64,000 nucleotides of DNA from Emydura subglobosa (taxonomy: Eukaryota; Chordata; Testudines; Chelidae), in assembly GCA_007922225.1 (NCBI GenBank), contig ML679954.1, forward strand, positions 27,632,240-27,696,239, in the 5' to 3' direction. Numbering within the stretch: the first letter of the stretch is position 1; each line of letters begins with the position of its first letter. This document shows, piece after piece, positions 46,580-58,649 of this stretch. The position numbers and the translations under genes are program-made. The notes beneath the pieces were generated by a model. That model did no database searches. It saw only the letters and a program-made list of their open reading frames with translations, and was not told where the DNA came from.

Positions 46580-48720
46580 AATCTGGCCTTGGGGAACAAG
46601 GAAAAATTATCAGACTTGATTTTCAAAGGACCTGCAGCATCCATTGATATCAATTGGACTTCTAGGTACAACCACTTCTGAGGGGAAAAAATCAAGCCCA
46701 TTGAGTTCCTCCTTACATAGGGTACAGTTATGGGCTCAGTCTTGAAAGGTGCTGACTAGTGTATCTCATGTAAGATTCTAAGATGAGCAACTTCAACACC
46801 CATTGAATTTAATGGGAGTTGAGGGTACGTACCACCTTCAGGACTGGGCCATATGTTTGTGCATAGGTTCCAAAATCATGACTTTAGCAGCAATTCCAAA
46901 GCAAAGGAGCATAAGATCAGCATTTACTTACTTTGGTTGCTGATGCTCCGTGTGTCTGCGCCTACCCAATCCATTAGTGAATAGGCTCAGATTCACAGGC
47001 AATCCATTGGCCAGAATCCCACATCGGAAATGTGATATTCAGGAGACTGGGTTTATGTACAACCATAGTAAAAGCTGTGATTTAAAAAAGAAAAAAACAT
47101 TACAATTATTAATCCCTATTTCTTCTCCTAAAATATGTTGCCATCCGTTTGGCAAAGTGCTTTGTTCCTATGTTTCTACTGAGGCAGAATGAAACATAGC
47201 TTTCTTTTGTTTGTTCGTTTGTTCGTTATTGGTCGGGGAGGGGTTCTCCTCTATCATCACCAGATGACAGACATAAGAGTTAGGAATAGCTCAAACAGAG
47301 CAGCTTGGGAACTCCAACATTGTCTTCTACTACAGCACATCAAAATAGTCATTAGTTTCATAGGCGCAAGGAATATTGATTTATATTTCATAGAGGAGTT
47401 CTGACCAAGCTGAAGCAGCTTTAAATAAAGAAGATCCCCGTTTTGTGGAGCTTGTAGGTGAATAGCTGGATCCAAACCCAAGCCTACTATTATGTTTCTG
47501 GGCTGGATCCAAAACTGTAAAGGGCTTTTTTCAGGTTCTTTTTTAGATTCAGCTCACAATTTATACTTAGGTCAAGAATAGCTGATCTTTTTAAATGTCC
47601 CCTACTCAAGGTGGCCATAGCCTACCAAGGACAGCACAGGAGCTTTGACACCATCAAAGGTCAGTCAACCTGAAGCCTGCTCTGGCCAGAGCTAACAAAC
47701 TTTATCCAGATTGGGGTGCTACTTCTTCAACCTTTCTCTATCTTTCACGCACAACTGATCAACATGTGGCAGTAACCCGGTCAATATGGTCCTCTCAAGA
47801 ATAAATACAGAAGGTTCTTAAAATGGCAAAGCAGATAAATAAGATCAAACTTTTAAAGAGTAAAATGTAATAAATTAAAAATCAAAGATGCAGACATTTA
47901 ATGGGTGATCATATGATTCGATCCAACTGTAATTAATTTTAGAGACAAAATGTGACATGCAGTATAACTATCCCATACAGTCAATTATTTCTTGGTCCTC
48001 TTGTTGAAAATATTGTATCTTCCCCTTCCCTGTTCCAGGGATTTATTTATTTATTTTTGCATATATTTGGCAGTTTTGTTTTTAACAAGAGTGGAGGTGT
48101 TCCTTGGCATTTCTGCTGCAACAGCAGGACTTGAACTTAAGGTCAAATGAAAGGAACAGTGTGTTCAGTTTCCATGGAAACTGTACTAGTATAATATCAG
48201 GTACTAAAATACTAAGAATGAAGTGATAAAATCTCTACATTATCTTAATAAACAAGTTCTATTGTAATCATTTAACTAGATTAGAGAGAAAGAGAAAGAG
48301 AAAGAGAGAGAGAGATGGTTCTTTCAAAAATATTTTAGTTTGCCCTGGTTGGCCTTTTATTTATTATCTAGCAAATGAAAAAATGTTTCCTTTCTTGAGA
48401 GTTTTAGAGATATAGGCACACTGAGAACTAATTAAGTCTTCTTTCTATACATTTTAAAGCATGGCTTTTACCATATTTTAGGTATACCACATTTTGCAGA
48501 CACTAAAGCCCTAACATCCAATTGAACATTTAATTTTAATTCTCATTTACATTTCCAAAGTCTGCCTCAACCTTTCTTTAAAATGTAGAATAGCTTTTCA
48601 AATATAGTTTTAATATGTTCAATTATACACCCCAGAGCACACTTTAGAGTCACTTTGTACAAAGAGGACAAAACTGAAAGCAAGCCATCACTAACACATT
48701 CATTCAGAAACTTGAGAGAT
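46580..48720. other. mostly unassigned stretch with short repeats
   Basis: It contains two more copies of the ccattga/tcaatggg motif (near 46,640-46,665 and 46,798-46,825), small tandem runs (gttcgtttgttcgtt near 47,212; atttatttattta near 48,042) and a GA-rich microsatellite at about 48,283-48,315. No gene was seen. Confidence 0.45.
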
Positions 48721-48729
48721 GGCCCTTGC

Positions 48730-49160
48730 ATTATTCCTCTGAACCTCTAGATATGTCAGACTGCCTAGGAATGTGAATTCCAGAGCCATGAGCCCTCTGT
48801 AGAGAATCCTGTGTTTCCAGCCACAGAATGATGAAATCTGGGGACAGCTAGCTGGAGCTGACCTCAGCCTACCATGGCAGCTCTTTTAGAGAGAAATGCT
48901 CTGTCAGAGACATATCCAAAACAGTTTAGGGCTGTATAGATCAAAGTCAGCATCCTGAAATCCACCTAGAAGCCAGTACACGTTTAAAAGAACCCGTGAG
49001 AATATATGCTGCTTCTCATACTGAAGTAGGCAGAATATTCTGCTCAAACTGTAGTTTGAGTGATCTTCATGGGCAACCCAAAATAATCCAGTCTAGAGGG
49101 GGCAGAAGCATAAATTATAGTGGCAAGGTCTGCATTTGAGACAAAGATCACAAATTTCCA
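48730..49160 (-). mobile_element. L2-like LINE fragment, minus strand
   Basis: The minus strand carries NADLATIIYASAPSRLDYFGLP within a 65-codon frame (49,044-49,241). It is a version of the 'a-t-v-i-h-a-f-v-x-S-R-L-D-Y-C-N' region near the C-terminus of L2-type LINE polymerases. Plus-strand phrases 'ctgtagtttgagtgatcttc' and 'aataatccagtctagaggg' match the antisense of the same family. A related copy lies at 60.5-61.3 kb. Confidence 0.6.
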
Positions 49161-49264
49161 ACCAGACGCAAACATAAAATGACACCTTTGGCCACTGATG
49201 CTATGTGAGGCTACAGAAGTAACCTCACACAAGCAGCCCACTCTCTATACTATAGCCAAAACCA

Positions 49265-49450
49265 AAAACCAAAGTGACTGGGACCAGGGCCCCCACATGG
49301 GGGGGAAAGGGTACCCTTTATTGGGGCCCGGAGGCCCTGGGGGGCCCGGCCCAGGCTGCAACACCCATGGGTATGTGTGTGGGAGGGGGCCCGTGTTACA
49401 AGTTTGTACTGGGCTCGAAAAAATTATGCTTGGGCCCCAACTGGGACCCA
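49265..49450. repeat. 185-bp GC-rich island of unknown type
   Basis: The block is packed with ggccc/gggcc words (for example ggggcccggaggccctgg) in otherwise AT-rich DNA. The ends look loosely inverted: gactgggaccagggccccc on the left, gggccccaactgggaccc on the right. It could be a small hAT-like or foldback element, or a remnant of one. Frames of 68, 89 and 116 codons overlap it and reflect base composition only. Confidence 0.35.
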
Positions 49451-49509
49451 AGAAACCTGAGAACTGAAGATATTACCAAAGAGACAGGAAATTCCCCCGG
49501 TTCTGAACG

Positions 49510-50530
49510 ATTTTATCTTAAAGTAACTGAAACATCTTCACAGAAAGATACCCTAGACTCTGCCAGCAGTTGCAAACCACCCACATTAAATCAGGTTGTT
49601 AGCCATCCAGGACACTTACACTGATCACAAGGCATGGAGCAGACAACAAAATTAATTTTCTTCACCTCTTACACACCTCTGGCATAGGATTGCAAAGAGT
49701 CTTTATGCCATAATTAGTCAAACAAAGAACAAGACTCCTACCACCAGTTCTCTAGAGACTTTCTTCCTGATTCATCAAGCCATCAGAACATCCTGGTTTG
49801 AGACTTACTGGTACCCTACCCTCTTCCAGGGAGCTTTAACAAGTTCAACCAACAGTGAATCTAGTACTGCTCTGCTTGATTTTACTAACCAAATGGAGCA
49901 AGGACACAATTCACAGGTCCCACAGAAATATAGGTTTGCAAAACTACTCTAAATTCTTATGGCACATGCTGGATCTCCTTTCTCTATGTGTCTAAATCAG
50001 ACTCTCCTTTATAGAAAAATAGTAGTCTGTGCTTCTCTTGTCTCTCTTATGTATACTCACATCACCATTGACCAGAGTGGCCCCTGTATCTCTTCATGGT
50101 CACAAATCACACAATTTAGTATATGTAGTATGACTTAGTAGAATTTTTACCCAGTGTATGTATGGAAGAACAAAGGGGTGTGTAGGATTGAAGCAAGGGG
50201 AGGAAATCAATACTTTTGGTAATCTTGTGACTGCTGAGTGTGCATGGAGGGCAGCCATAGTTAACAAAACTGTGCACTGACATCAAAACAGATAACATTA
50301 TTACTTCTTCATACACTGACAGACTGGCATTGCTCAGCTCCAGGTCAAGAAGGCACTTTAAGCATGTAAGTAGCAAGATCAACAGACTACTCATGTGTTT
50401 ATAGTTAGGCACTTGCTTAAACACCTTCCTGAATCAGAGCTCTAGTAATTATTCTATGTGAATAACAGTTAAATTCTGCCATATCAGCTACTAATAGGAT
50501 GTCACCAGGCAAGTGTGAGCTGATAATAGT
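49510..50530. other. unassigned stretch
   Basis: No gene or repeat identified. A 102-codon minus-strand frame at 50,116-50,424 has no domain. Confidence 0.4.
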
Positions 50531-50539
50531 GAGTTGGAA

Positions 50540-51230
50540 AAAGCAGCCAGAGAGGATGGCAGAGGTGACATTGGTCCCTTTGAGGGAGTGTGCCCACTGT
50601 TAGTTCCTGGGGTGAATTTAGACCCTACTCAGCCCCCCCCTCACCTGCTGTTGGATGATCATATTACAACAGTAACCAGTCAGCTTTTTACTGTGGCCCT
50701 TTTCTTTCAGATTCAGACCTTGGCACTGTTATGCATGTCTTTGTTGTCTCCAGCTAGAGTTTTACAATGTGCTCTACATACACGACACACCATCCGGAAC
50801 CATCCGGAGACTGAAGCTGTTATAGAACACAACTGCTCCCTTATGGATCACAGCATCTTGCTGGGAGCATAGGACTCTGAGGATTCTGAGACATGTACTG
50901 GATGTGTATTGGTATCCAGGCAAAGTTTATGGTATTGGTTATTACCTATAAAGCCCTAAGACCACCTGAGGCCTCCCCACCCAATGGATCACCTCTCTCC
51001 TAGTGCTCTACTGTTACAGCTTTGGTCAGTAGAGGTGCTCAAGCTGCATCCATTCTTTATCAAAGATAGGAGCTGATGGCAAGGCACTCTCTGTGAAGGT
51101 CTCAGGACATTACAACTTGCTCCTTCCCTTGGTCCCTGGGTCCCTTGCCTTTATCTTCTGGATCCTTGTTCCCTACCGTTGATCTTCTGGACACACTGCA
51201 AAAGCCATCTGTTTGGTAGGATTTTTAGAT
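50540..51230 (+). mobile_element. L2-like LINE fragment, plus strand
   Basis: Near 50,920-51,000 the frame KFMVLVITYKALRPPEASPP resembles the 'r-i-x-F-K-v-l-v-l-T-Y-K-A-L' block found near the C-terminus of L2-type LINE proteins. Upstream, eroded 'HITxxLxxLHW'-like sequence is only suggested. The region is GC-richer than its flanks. An open frame of 112 codons (50,534-50,872) is in a different frame and is not assigned. Confidence 0.5.
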
Positions 51231-51249
51231 TTTACATATGTTACCAGAA

Positions 51250-54103
51250 TGAATAGAGGGGAGGGCGAAAAGGAGCTGTCTTGTGTTCAGCTGATTAGCT
51301 AAATTGAGTTATTTCTCCCTGTCTGAATGTTTGCTTTTTTTAATGCTACTGGGGTATTATGATGTAACATTTAATTCAGCATTAGAGCACCAACAGCCTT
51401 TTTATAGACATCTTTTTCATTATTGAAATCTAAATTTTAAAAAACTCCACTGCTCACCCATTCCTAATTGTCCACTGGTCTTCTGTTTCTCTTTAATTAC
51501 CTAAAGCTTATAAAGCCAAGATATGAAGAGCAGATACACAGCAGAATTTAAACAAAACAGTCCTTAAATGCTTTTCTTTTCAAAGTCACTCAAAGTTAGA
51601 CCTACCTGCAATTGTTCTCTTTCTTCCCCAGGAAAGTATCCCTTTTTTTCAAAATCTAACCTGAGAGTTGATGAAGGGAACAAACTTCCATCAAGAAAAG
51701 GATGCAGCTTCATAAATCTTTAGTAATTCACAGGTTGTAATTTGTTTAGCATTTTTTGGCCATACATTTGCGCTAGGAATTTATAAATGGATACTCATAA
51801 CTTTCCATTGTTTAGTTGTTCAAGAACATCTCTATTAATAGCATGGTATAAAAACATTGCCATCCTATTACGTATCAAAAAATTACTTTTGTTTGGTGCA
51901 ATTCCACATTTTTTCCTCTCTACACCTTTTTAAACACTACATATAACAAACATTTACTTTCAAAAGAAAGAAAGAAAGAACAATCTAAAATTGAATTGCT
52001 CAGTTATGGATACAGGTATTTTAGGAGACTTTAAAGTACTCTGAAATACTTCCTATCTAATGGACACATTTGCTTTATAGAACATGCAGTTTTCTATTGG
52101 ATTTTTTTTTATTTGATTGTGCCAAAGTGACATCTGTGAACTAAATACCACACAGGAGTTGTCTATGGTTCTCCAATCACATATCTATACACAGCCCAGA
52201 GTACTGTAAGAATTATAGCTGTAACTGCCAGTTTCTGTTAAAATAAAAATCTCAGGGCAGAAGGACAAGCTGACCTAATCGGTGAGTCGTTTGAATAGAT
52301 TCTACAGTGCAGGGCACAACTAATCCCTGGTTGACATTCTAGCCTAGAGATTTTTTTTCATCCATGATTAATGGACTTGACATCCATGTTCCCACAGCTT
52401 CTGCTAAACATGTAGTTCAGAGTTTACTGTTAAATACCACTGAGATCACAGGAAACTAAACTCTTATGACAGTGGAACTACTGTGCCAGAGGACAGACTT
52501 TTCTCAGAAAAAGGTATTGGATCACACCAGAAATAAAAAACATAGAATAATGGGGAAGTAAAAAAGATTCATGGTCTTGGACCCCTGAATGCCTAACTTC
52601 CTTTAAGCTGGAATGATCTTTCTGAATGAAAAATAGATTGCGCAAGTTAAAAGATCTTAAAAGGTAATAGTAATAATGTAACTGAAACACAGAAAGGGGT
52701 TCCCTTCTCACGCCACAGAGGTGTAGAACTTGTAGTTCTGAAGACAAGCTGAGATGCAAAATCTGGATACAAATTTTAAGTCCTTAAAGTTTAAAGATGT
52801 TTCTTGATCCCAGGATTTTGGTTTTGTCCTCTCTCAAATTAGTGTTAATGGAAACTATGCACATATAAGTAGGGGATAACAAAACCTCCAGAGAATTCAT
52901 ATAATTTTTCCACTAGTTACGGGGTATGTGAGTTTTGACTTTCTACATTGTGTCTTTTCTGTACAATGTGTGTGCATGGCCAACCTACACATCTCACTGT
53001 TGGTCTCTGTCTATGCTTTCTAGCCTTTGGACAATCTGCTTCTAAAACAGGATCACACCACACAATATGTTTCCTCACTAATAGTCTCCATTGTTTTTAA
53101 GAGTTCAGTTGTAAAAGATGCAAATAAAAAAAATATCAATTTGAAATATAGTGGCAATACCAATCCGTAAGGGAAGTCGTTGAAACAGTTAACTCTTTTA
53201 AATTCTGGGGTTTTTTTGATTGGGAAGTATTTCAGACCTTAATTACTGCATTCTGTAAGCCTGTGACAGATCTTTCTTCTTCTTCTTATGGGCTTCTTGC
53301 CAAGACAAGATCAAGCATGAAATTCTTCTTTTAAGAAGAATATACTTAATTAGTGCTTTAGTTAACTGTATGTTGCTTGCACAATTCTACAGCCTACTTT
53401 TGGCTCTGGCAAGTACATCTGTTTACAGAGTCTTTGTGGCTTTTAGTGTCAAAGCTCTTTTGCATACATTTTACCATTCTTCTTTATGTCTACCTATTCC
53501 TATAGGACTTGACTGCTGAATGTACAGTAACAAGAGTAGTAAATTGCAAATATTAAATGCATAGAAGAAAAATCTGCTAGAAATACTCCTCAGTTTAGTA
53601 GCATCATCTTGTTTAACCATTGACTTCTGTTCAATATATATCAGGGTAACCCCACTGCTACAGACTTAAAGAAGTAGCACCCTAACCGCAAATATTTTAA
53701 AGTTGTTTGCAGTCCACGTGGGAAAGAAATCATAAAAACAGAAATGTTTAACTCTGTGAAAACCAGGACATAGTAGTATAACCTGTTCTGATCCAAGTGA
53801 TTAGCCAATATTTTGACCCAAGCAGTTAGTCAATATTGAGGTCTTATGCATTGTTTCCATTAGCAGAAGAAATTTCATGAAAGAAATACCTGACTCCTTC
53901 ATCAGTCTTTCTTATTTACAAATAATGTCCTTAAAGTTCTGTTTCCCTGAACACAGCAGGAATCAAACAGCAGGACACAGATTCTTTGCTCACAGTTCCA
54001 AGGCTCTTTCCAGCCAGCACTCTACCCAAAAGCTCTTGCTTGTAATATGACCTTGAAAGGAAAAATAAAAGCTAAAAGTGGCTGTTTCTGGGGCTTGCTT
54101 GGT

Positions 54104-54151
<48 letters not shown>

Positions 54152-54990
54152 AAACTTCCATCCAAAAAAAATACCCAGCCTCCCTGCATCTGCATCAGCC
54201 CCCAGTCAAACTCCTACTCCAACCTGTGTTTTGGGTGGTGGCTTCTTTTCTTTCAGCTATCTATTCCAGGATAAATGTAAAAAAAAAAACAAATAAGATT
54301 CTTTGTGGATGAAGGGCAGCTGTTACACCCACCAGTTTTCAAGGAGATTTCACTCCACCCACATCATAACAGTAGAATATATGAGTACTATCCAGTATGT
54401 ATGCGCCATAGAAATTAGGGAGCCCACCAAAACCCACTGCTCCAAAGCCTATTAAAGTTAATGAAACATCAGGGCCTAGGTTATTTAGGAAAAAGAAAAA
54501 TTTATTAGAGAACTACCCACACTTATTTGCCCAGCTAGAGCAGAGAAGAAGGGGCTGGGACCGCAGAGCTGATGATAATCACTGGATCCCAAGAGCATTA
54601 GCACAGTGAAAGTGCAGTGTCAGCAAAATAAAACTGCATTATAAGGCCTTGCCTATAATATCTCTTTTTTCCCTAAAATTTCCCACCATTTCTATCGTTG
54701 ATAGCAATGGTGAAATCATTAGAGTAGACCAGGAGATGACAGTATTTTATCCAATATGGTGCTCACTCCTGCGTGGAACAGGATTACACAGCAATCATTA
54801 GAACACCAGCAGCTGCCTAGTGTTTCATCAACACTACAGGTACAGCACCAGTGTGAAATTGGTGGGGGGAGAGGAGAGGAGGGTTAGAGGAGAGGAAGTC
54901 TAGCGTAGATATATCCTAAACCTGAAAATCCAGTGAAGTGCATCAAGACAACTTGGGACTATTACTCCATTCTCTCTTTGATCTAAGTGT
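51250..54990. other. long unassigned stretch with microsatellites
   Basis: No gene or named repeat was recognised. It contains an (AAAG)n run near 51,962-51,980, a (TTC)n run near 53,273-53,287, and a compound (TC)n(AC)n microsatellite at about 54,104-54,153. Two overlapping frames across the last one (75 and 72 codons) are low-complexity. Confidence 0.5.
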
Positions 54991-55002
54991 AAACACTTAC
55001 GG

Positions 55003-55210
55003 AAACATAAGAATTATCTTACCAGATTGGTCCATCTAGTTCAGTATCCTGTCTGACAGCAGCCAACATCACATGCATCTGAGAAAAGTACAAGAAACCC
55101 TGAAGTGGATAGTTATGAAATAACCTGCCTGAAGTTTCGTCCAAACCTAAAGAGTTAATAGTTGGTTTAGGCCTTGAAGCATGATTGTCTGTATCCCTTA
55201 TAAAAAAAAC
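55003..55210 (+). repeat. dispersed sauropsid repeat fragment
   Basis: The phrases 'acataagaa', 'cagattggtccatctagttc', 'agtatcctgtctgacagcagccaac' and 'ttgtctgtatccctta' occur in order. I recall this as a common repeat of turtles and relatives ('gaccaaaggtccatctagcccagtatcctg'). The family name is not certain. Confidence 0.5.
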
Positions 55211-55719
55211 CAAATTAAAACATTAACTCTGAATGTTCTCATTATCTATCTTTTGTCTTACATTGCCACCCATCACCATGGTAACTGAACACCTTTCCTA
55301 TTACACAGATTGGCAATAGTGAAGTTCCTAGTGGATTTCATGAAGCCTCTGAACTGTTCTGCCTTTTCAGAATATGAAAACTTGGCTCATCTAAAGTGGG
55401 AGTTTGTTTTTTGAAGTGGGGAGACAGTTAGCTCCCTCATTTTCTTATTTGTTCATTTTGAGGCTAGAAAGAAAGTAATAAAAAAAAGGGGACGGGCAGT
55501 GCAGTGAATGTCATTCTTATTATAGCAGGAAATCTTCATCAAATGTTTCCCAGTGTTTTCTAAAGATGGTCAGACTCCAGATTTGCCTAATCTTCTCAGG
55601 AATTTCATTCTATAGCCAGACACCTTTGACTGAGAGCACTTTGTCTGCTGCTCTCACACAGTTGGTCCTAGACTTTTTTATCTTCACTGCCCTAGAGAAG
55701 TACAACTCTTGGCAGTAAG

Positions 55720-55855
55720 AATCAGCACGACTTGAACCCAGGCCTACAAGGCAACCAACACCCACACACTGCCACCCAGCAGCAGCTGTAAATTAGCTAC
55801 TAATTTTTGACCCACAACAGAGACTTCTGAAGCATTTCAATGGAAACCACCAAAA
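55720..55855 (+). repeat. partial 5' LTR of the Gypsy element
   Basis: The order cttgaacccaggcc, caaccaacacccacaca and ctgccacccagcagcag matches acttgatcccaagc, ccaacatccccaca and ttgccacccagaagcaa at 59,998-60,064. Gag sequence follows almost at once, so the rest of the 5' LTR, the primer-binding site and the gag start appear to be missing. Confidence 0.6.
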
Positions 55856-55879
55856 ATTTAGGTGTTTCCTCAACCAATG

Positions 55880-56640
55880 ACACATGTTTCTGCTTTGGCC
55901 CCAGTTCTACTCCACTGACCAGATCAAAGTAGGATCTGTAATTAGTCTCCTGACGAAAGAGGCGCTGGAGTGGGCTTCACCCCTAATGGAATGACAAAGC
56001 CCAATACTGTCAAACAAGAATGCCTTCGTTCAGGCTTTCTCCTCTATTTTTGATGACACACACCCACCCACCCCCCATCCTCCCCACTGCACTCATTCAA
56101 TAAAAGCAGCCCTGCGAAACTATGGCAAGGGTAGGGACCAGCTGCCTCCTACGTTGCCCTCTTTAGGCGGCTTGTCTCCAGAATAGAATGGAATGAAGCG
56201 GCTCCACTCTACCACTTCTGGTGGGGATTACATGAAGAGATCAAGGAAGAGATAGCTCACGTGGAAATCCCAACCACCTGGATGCACTGGCCGACCTTAC
56301 TATATGCACAGACAACAGGCTGCACAAGAAAAGCAAAGAGAGGAAGTGGTCTGCACTGCCACGTAGCCGATGTACCCCCAGAACTAATCTGTGGTCCGGT
56401 CCCAAAACCTATGCAAATTTATGCAGACCATTGTTACATCACCCCGCGGAGAGGGCGCAATGCCAGCATCATAGCTTGTATTTCTACTGTGAAGAAACCA
56501 GCCACATCCTCACCAGCTACCTGTCACAGGTTCATGCAGAGGGAAAGTCAGGAAACGACCAAGATCAGGCCTGATAAAGAGGACGAGCCTGAGTGGACCC
56601 CAAGATATCCATCCCAAAGGCTACGCCCCACTTCTTACTG
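55880..56640 (+). pseudogene. Ty3/Gypsy gag remnant
   Basis: The capsid part shows FRRLVSRIEWNEAAPLYHF and GLHEEIKEEIAHVEIPTT (56,158-56,275). Further on, a zinc-knuckle-like phrase LYFYCEETSHILTSYL (near 56,480-56,525) corresponds to a C-x2-C-x4-H-x4-C knuckle in which two of the Cys are lost. An open frame of 126 codons (56,261-56,641) runs in a different frame for much of its length. Gag would form the particle and bind RNA. Confidence 0.75.
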
Positions 56641-56689
56641 AAGCACATCCATGGCACAGTGAGTGCTCATTACTCTTACAAGCCCAGGT

Positions 56690-57030
56690 TTGCCTTCACA
56701 TCCCAGGGAAACCCCAACAGATACCCCTGCAGTGGGCACTCAAGGACTCTGGGGCTGCAGACAATTTTATAAATGCCAATATAGCACAAGTCTTAGGCAT
56801 CCTGCTGCAGGAAAAACTGGCCCCTGACCTCATACAGGTTATAGATTGCTCATTTCTGGCCTCAAGCCCAATAACAGTGAAAACGGTACCCTTGGAAGTT
56901 GTTATCCAAGACAACCAAGAGATCATATGGTTCGGAGCAATCTGCTCACCACACTTCCCCATAATACTGGGAGTCTTGTGGCTGTCCTTTCATGACCCAC
57001 ACATCCTTTGGCATGATCAGAAAATCACTT
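56690..57030 (+). pseudogene. Ty3/Gypsy aspartic protease remnant
   Basis: ALKDSGAADNFI starts near 56,736. Its D-S-G (56,745-56,753) is the active-site triad of retroelement proteases. TVPLEVVIQDNQEI and ILGVLWLSFHDPHILWH follow to about 57,015, matching the flap and the 'G-x-x-W-L' end of the domain. This stretch is mostly open, with a 95-codon frame at 56,877-57,164. Confidence 0.8.
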
Positions 57031-57189
57031 TCTGCTTTCAATACTGTCAGCAAGTTTACCTGTGTGCACCATCTGATGAATCTTCACTTCAACATGCACC
57101 CTGCCAGTCTAAGTCCAGGACGCCACTGAGGAGCCCACAGGCCCAGATTGTGGCCCATAACTGACTTCTGCTCTTCCCACTATGACTAT

Positions 57190-57960
57190 GTAGCTGTTTT
57201 TAAGAAGAAGAATGTACCATGACTATGATTGTCCAATTAAGCTGCAGCCTGGGACCAAGATACATTTCAGCCACATCTATGCCATTTCGGAACTGAAGAT
57301 GGTCACTCTTTGATCCTAACTCCAGGAGAATCTGGTCAAGGGATTTGTCCATCCCTCTACCTACCCTACTGGGTCCTGGTTCTTTTCATTAAAAAGAAAA
57401 AGGTGACTCTGCATTTATTTGTGGTTTCTAGGCCCTTGACCAGGTAATCATCAGAAACTGGTACCCTCTCCCATTCATTCTGGAATTCACGTACAATCAG
57501 CCCACGTGTTTACCAAGCTTGACCTGTGAAGAGCCTATAACCTTGTGTGGATCTGTGCAGGGGATGAGTGGGAAACAGCCATTCAAAACTGGTATGGTCA
57601 CTACAAATATTCAGTAATCCCATTCAGTCTTACAAATGCCCCAGCAATATTCCAGGACTTTGTGAATAAGGTATTTCATGACATCCTAGATGATTACAAC
57701 ATAGTCTATCTCAATGACATACTCATCTTCTCGGAGACCTCCAACTAGCACACTCAACGTACCCAATCAGTTCTGGACTGGCTCCACCAACATAGCCTAT
57801 ATGCAAAACTTGAGAAGTGCAGCTTTGACCAGCTCTCCATAGAAGTCTTGGGTTACATTTTGTCCCCTGAGGACCTCTGATTGGACCCCAGAAAGGTACA
57901 CACTGCTCAGACCTGGGCAACCCTGCAAAACATTTAAAAGCTGCAATGCTTTCTGGGTTT
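57190..57960 (+). pseudogene. Ty3/Gypsy reverse transcriptase remnant
   Basis: VFTKLDL at about 57,507-57,527 is motif A, with its Asp, followed by a stop and RAYNL. SLTNAPAIFQDFVNKVF (57,628-57,678) is the motif B region. YLNDILIFSE begins at 57,707, where Y-x-D-D has become Y-L-N-D through a change of the first catalytic Asp to Asn. [13 protein letters not shown] and LQCFLGFANLYRCLI lie downstream. Stops are scattered. Confidence 0.88.
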
Positions 57961-58119
57961 TGCTAATTTGTATAGGTGCCTCATTCCTGGGTTTTCAGAC
58001 CAGATAGCCCTGTTGACAGCGCTTCTCCATAAACATGCCTCCTTCACCTGGTGTTTGGAAGCTCAATGAGCATTCAACCAACTCAAGGTGGCCTTCATCA
58101 GTATTCCAATACTGAGTCA

Positions 58120-58560
58120 ACCCAACTCAGTGTAGGCTTTTGTCGCTGAGATTGATGCATCTAATGTTGCAGTTGGGGAAATATTTTCCTAAAGATCTGG
58201 TCCCCAATAGGGCCTGCTCCGTGTGCCTTTTACTCTCAGAAATTCACACTGACAGAACTAAATGATGAGATTTTTAGATAAGGAGCTTCTAGCAATTAAA
58301 GCTACTTTCAGGGAATGGTGTCAGCACCTCAAAAGGTGACTGACACCCAATAATCCAAGTTTTGATGCTCTGTATATTCCTATGGCTCTGAAGGGTGATG
58401 CTGAACCAAAGACAACTTCAATGGGCCCTGTTCTTCATACATTTTAATTTTACCATCACCTATCACACAGGAGACTAGACCAACGTAGCTGACTCCCTGA
58501 CCCAAAAAGGAGAATAGCTCCCTGACCATGACTAGTCTTACATGGAGCCACCATGCACCT
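58120..58560 (+). pseudogene. Ty3/Gypsy RNase H remnant
   Basis: FVAEIDASNVAVGEIFS near 58,138-58,190 holds the 'E-x-D-A-S' start of Gypsy RNase H, and a LDKELLAIKATFREWCQHL phrase near 58,277-58,333 matches its middle helix. Frames are shifted and interrupted. Confidence 0.7.
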
Positions 58561-58649
58561 TCATTTTCCATAATTTCCTGAATACCACCATTCCCAAAGT
58601 TCCTAACCTGTTCATCTATGGAGGAACCCTTTCTTGGGGACCTTGAGGC

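Noticed and set aside
49198..49624. Glycine/proline-rich frames of 68, 89 and 116 codons
   Set aside because: They overlap on both strands in the gggccc island, so they are base-composition artefacts.
54047..54296. Two frames with Ser-Leu and Thr-His repeats
   Set aside because: They are translations of the (TC)n(AC)n microsatellite.
55440..55690. Possible further LINE tail before the Gypsy element
   Set aside because: A few phrases (caggaatttcattctatagcc) are suggestive, but no coding trace or defined end could be found.
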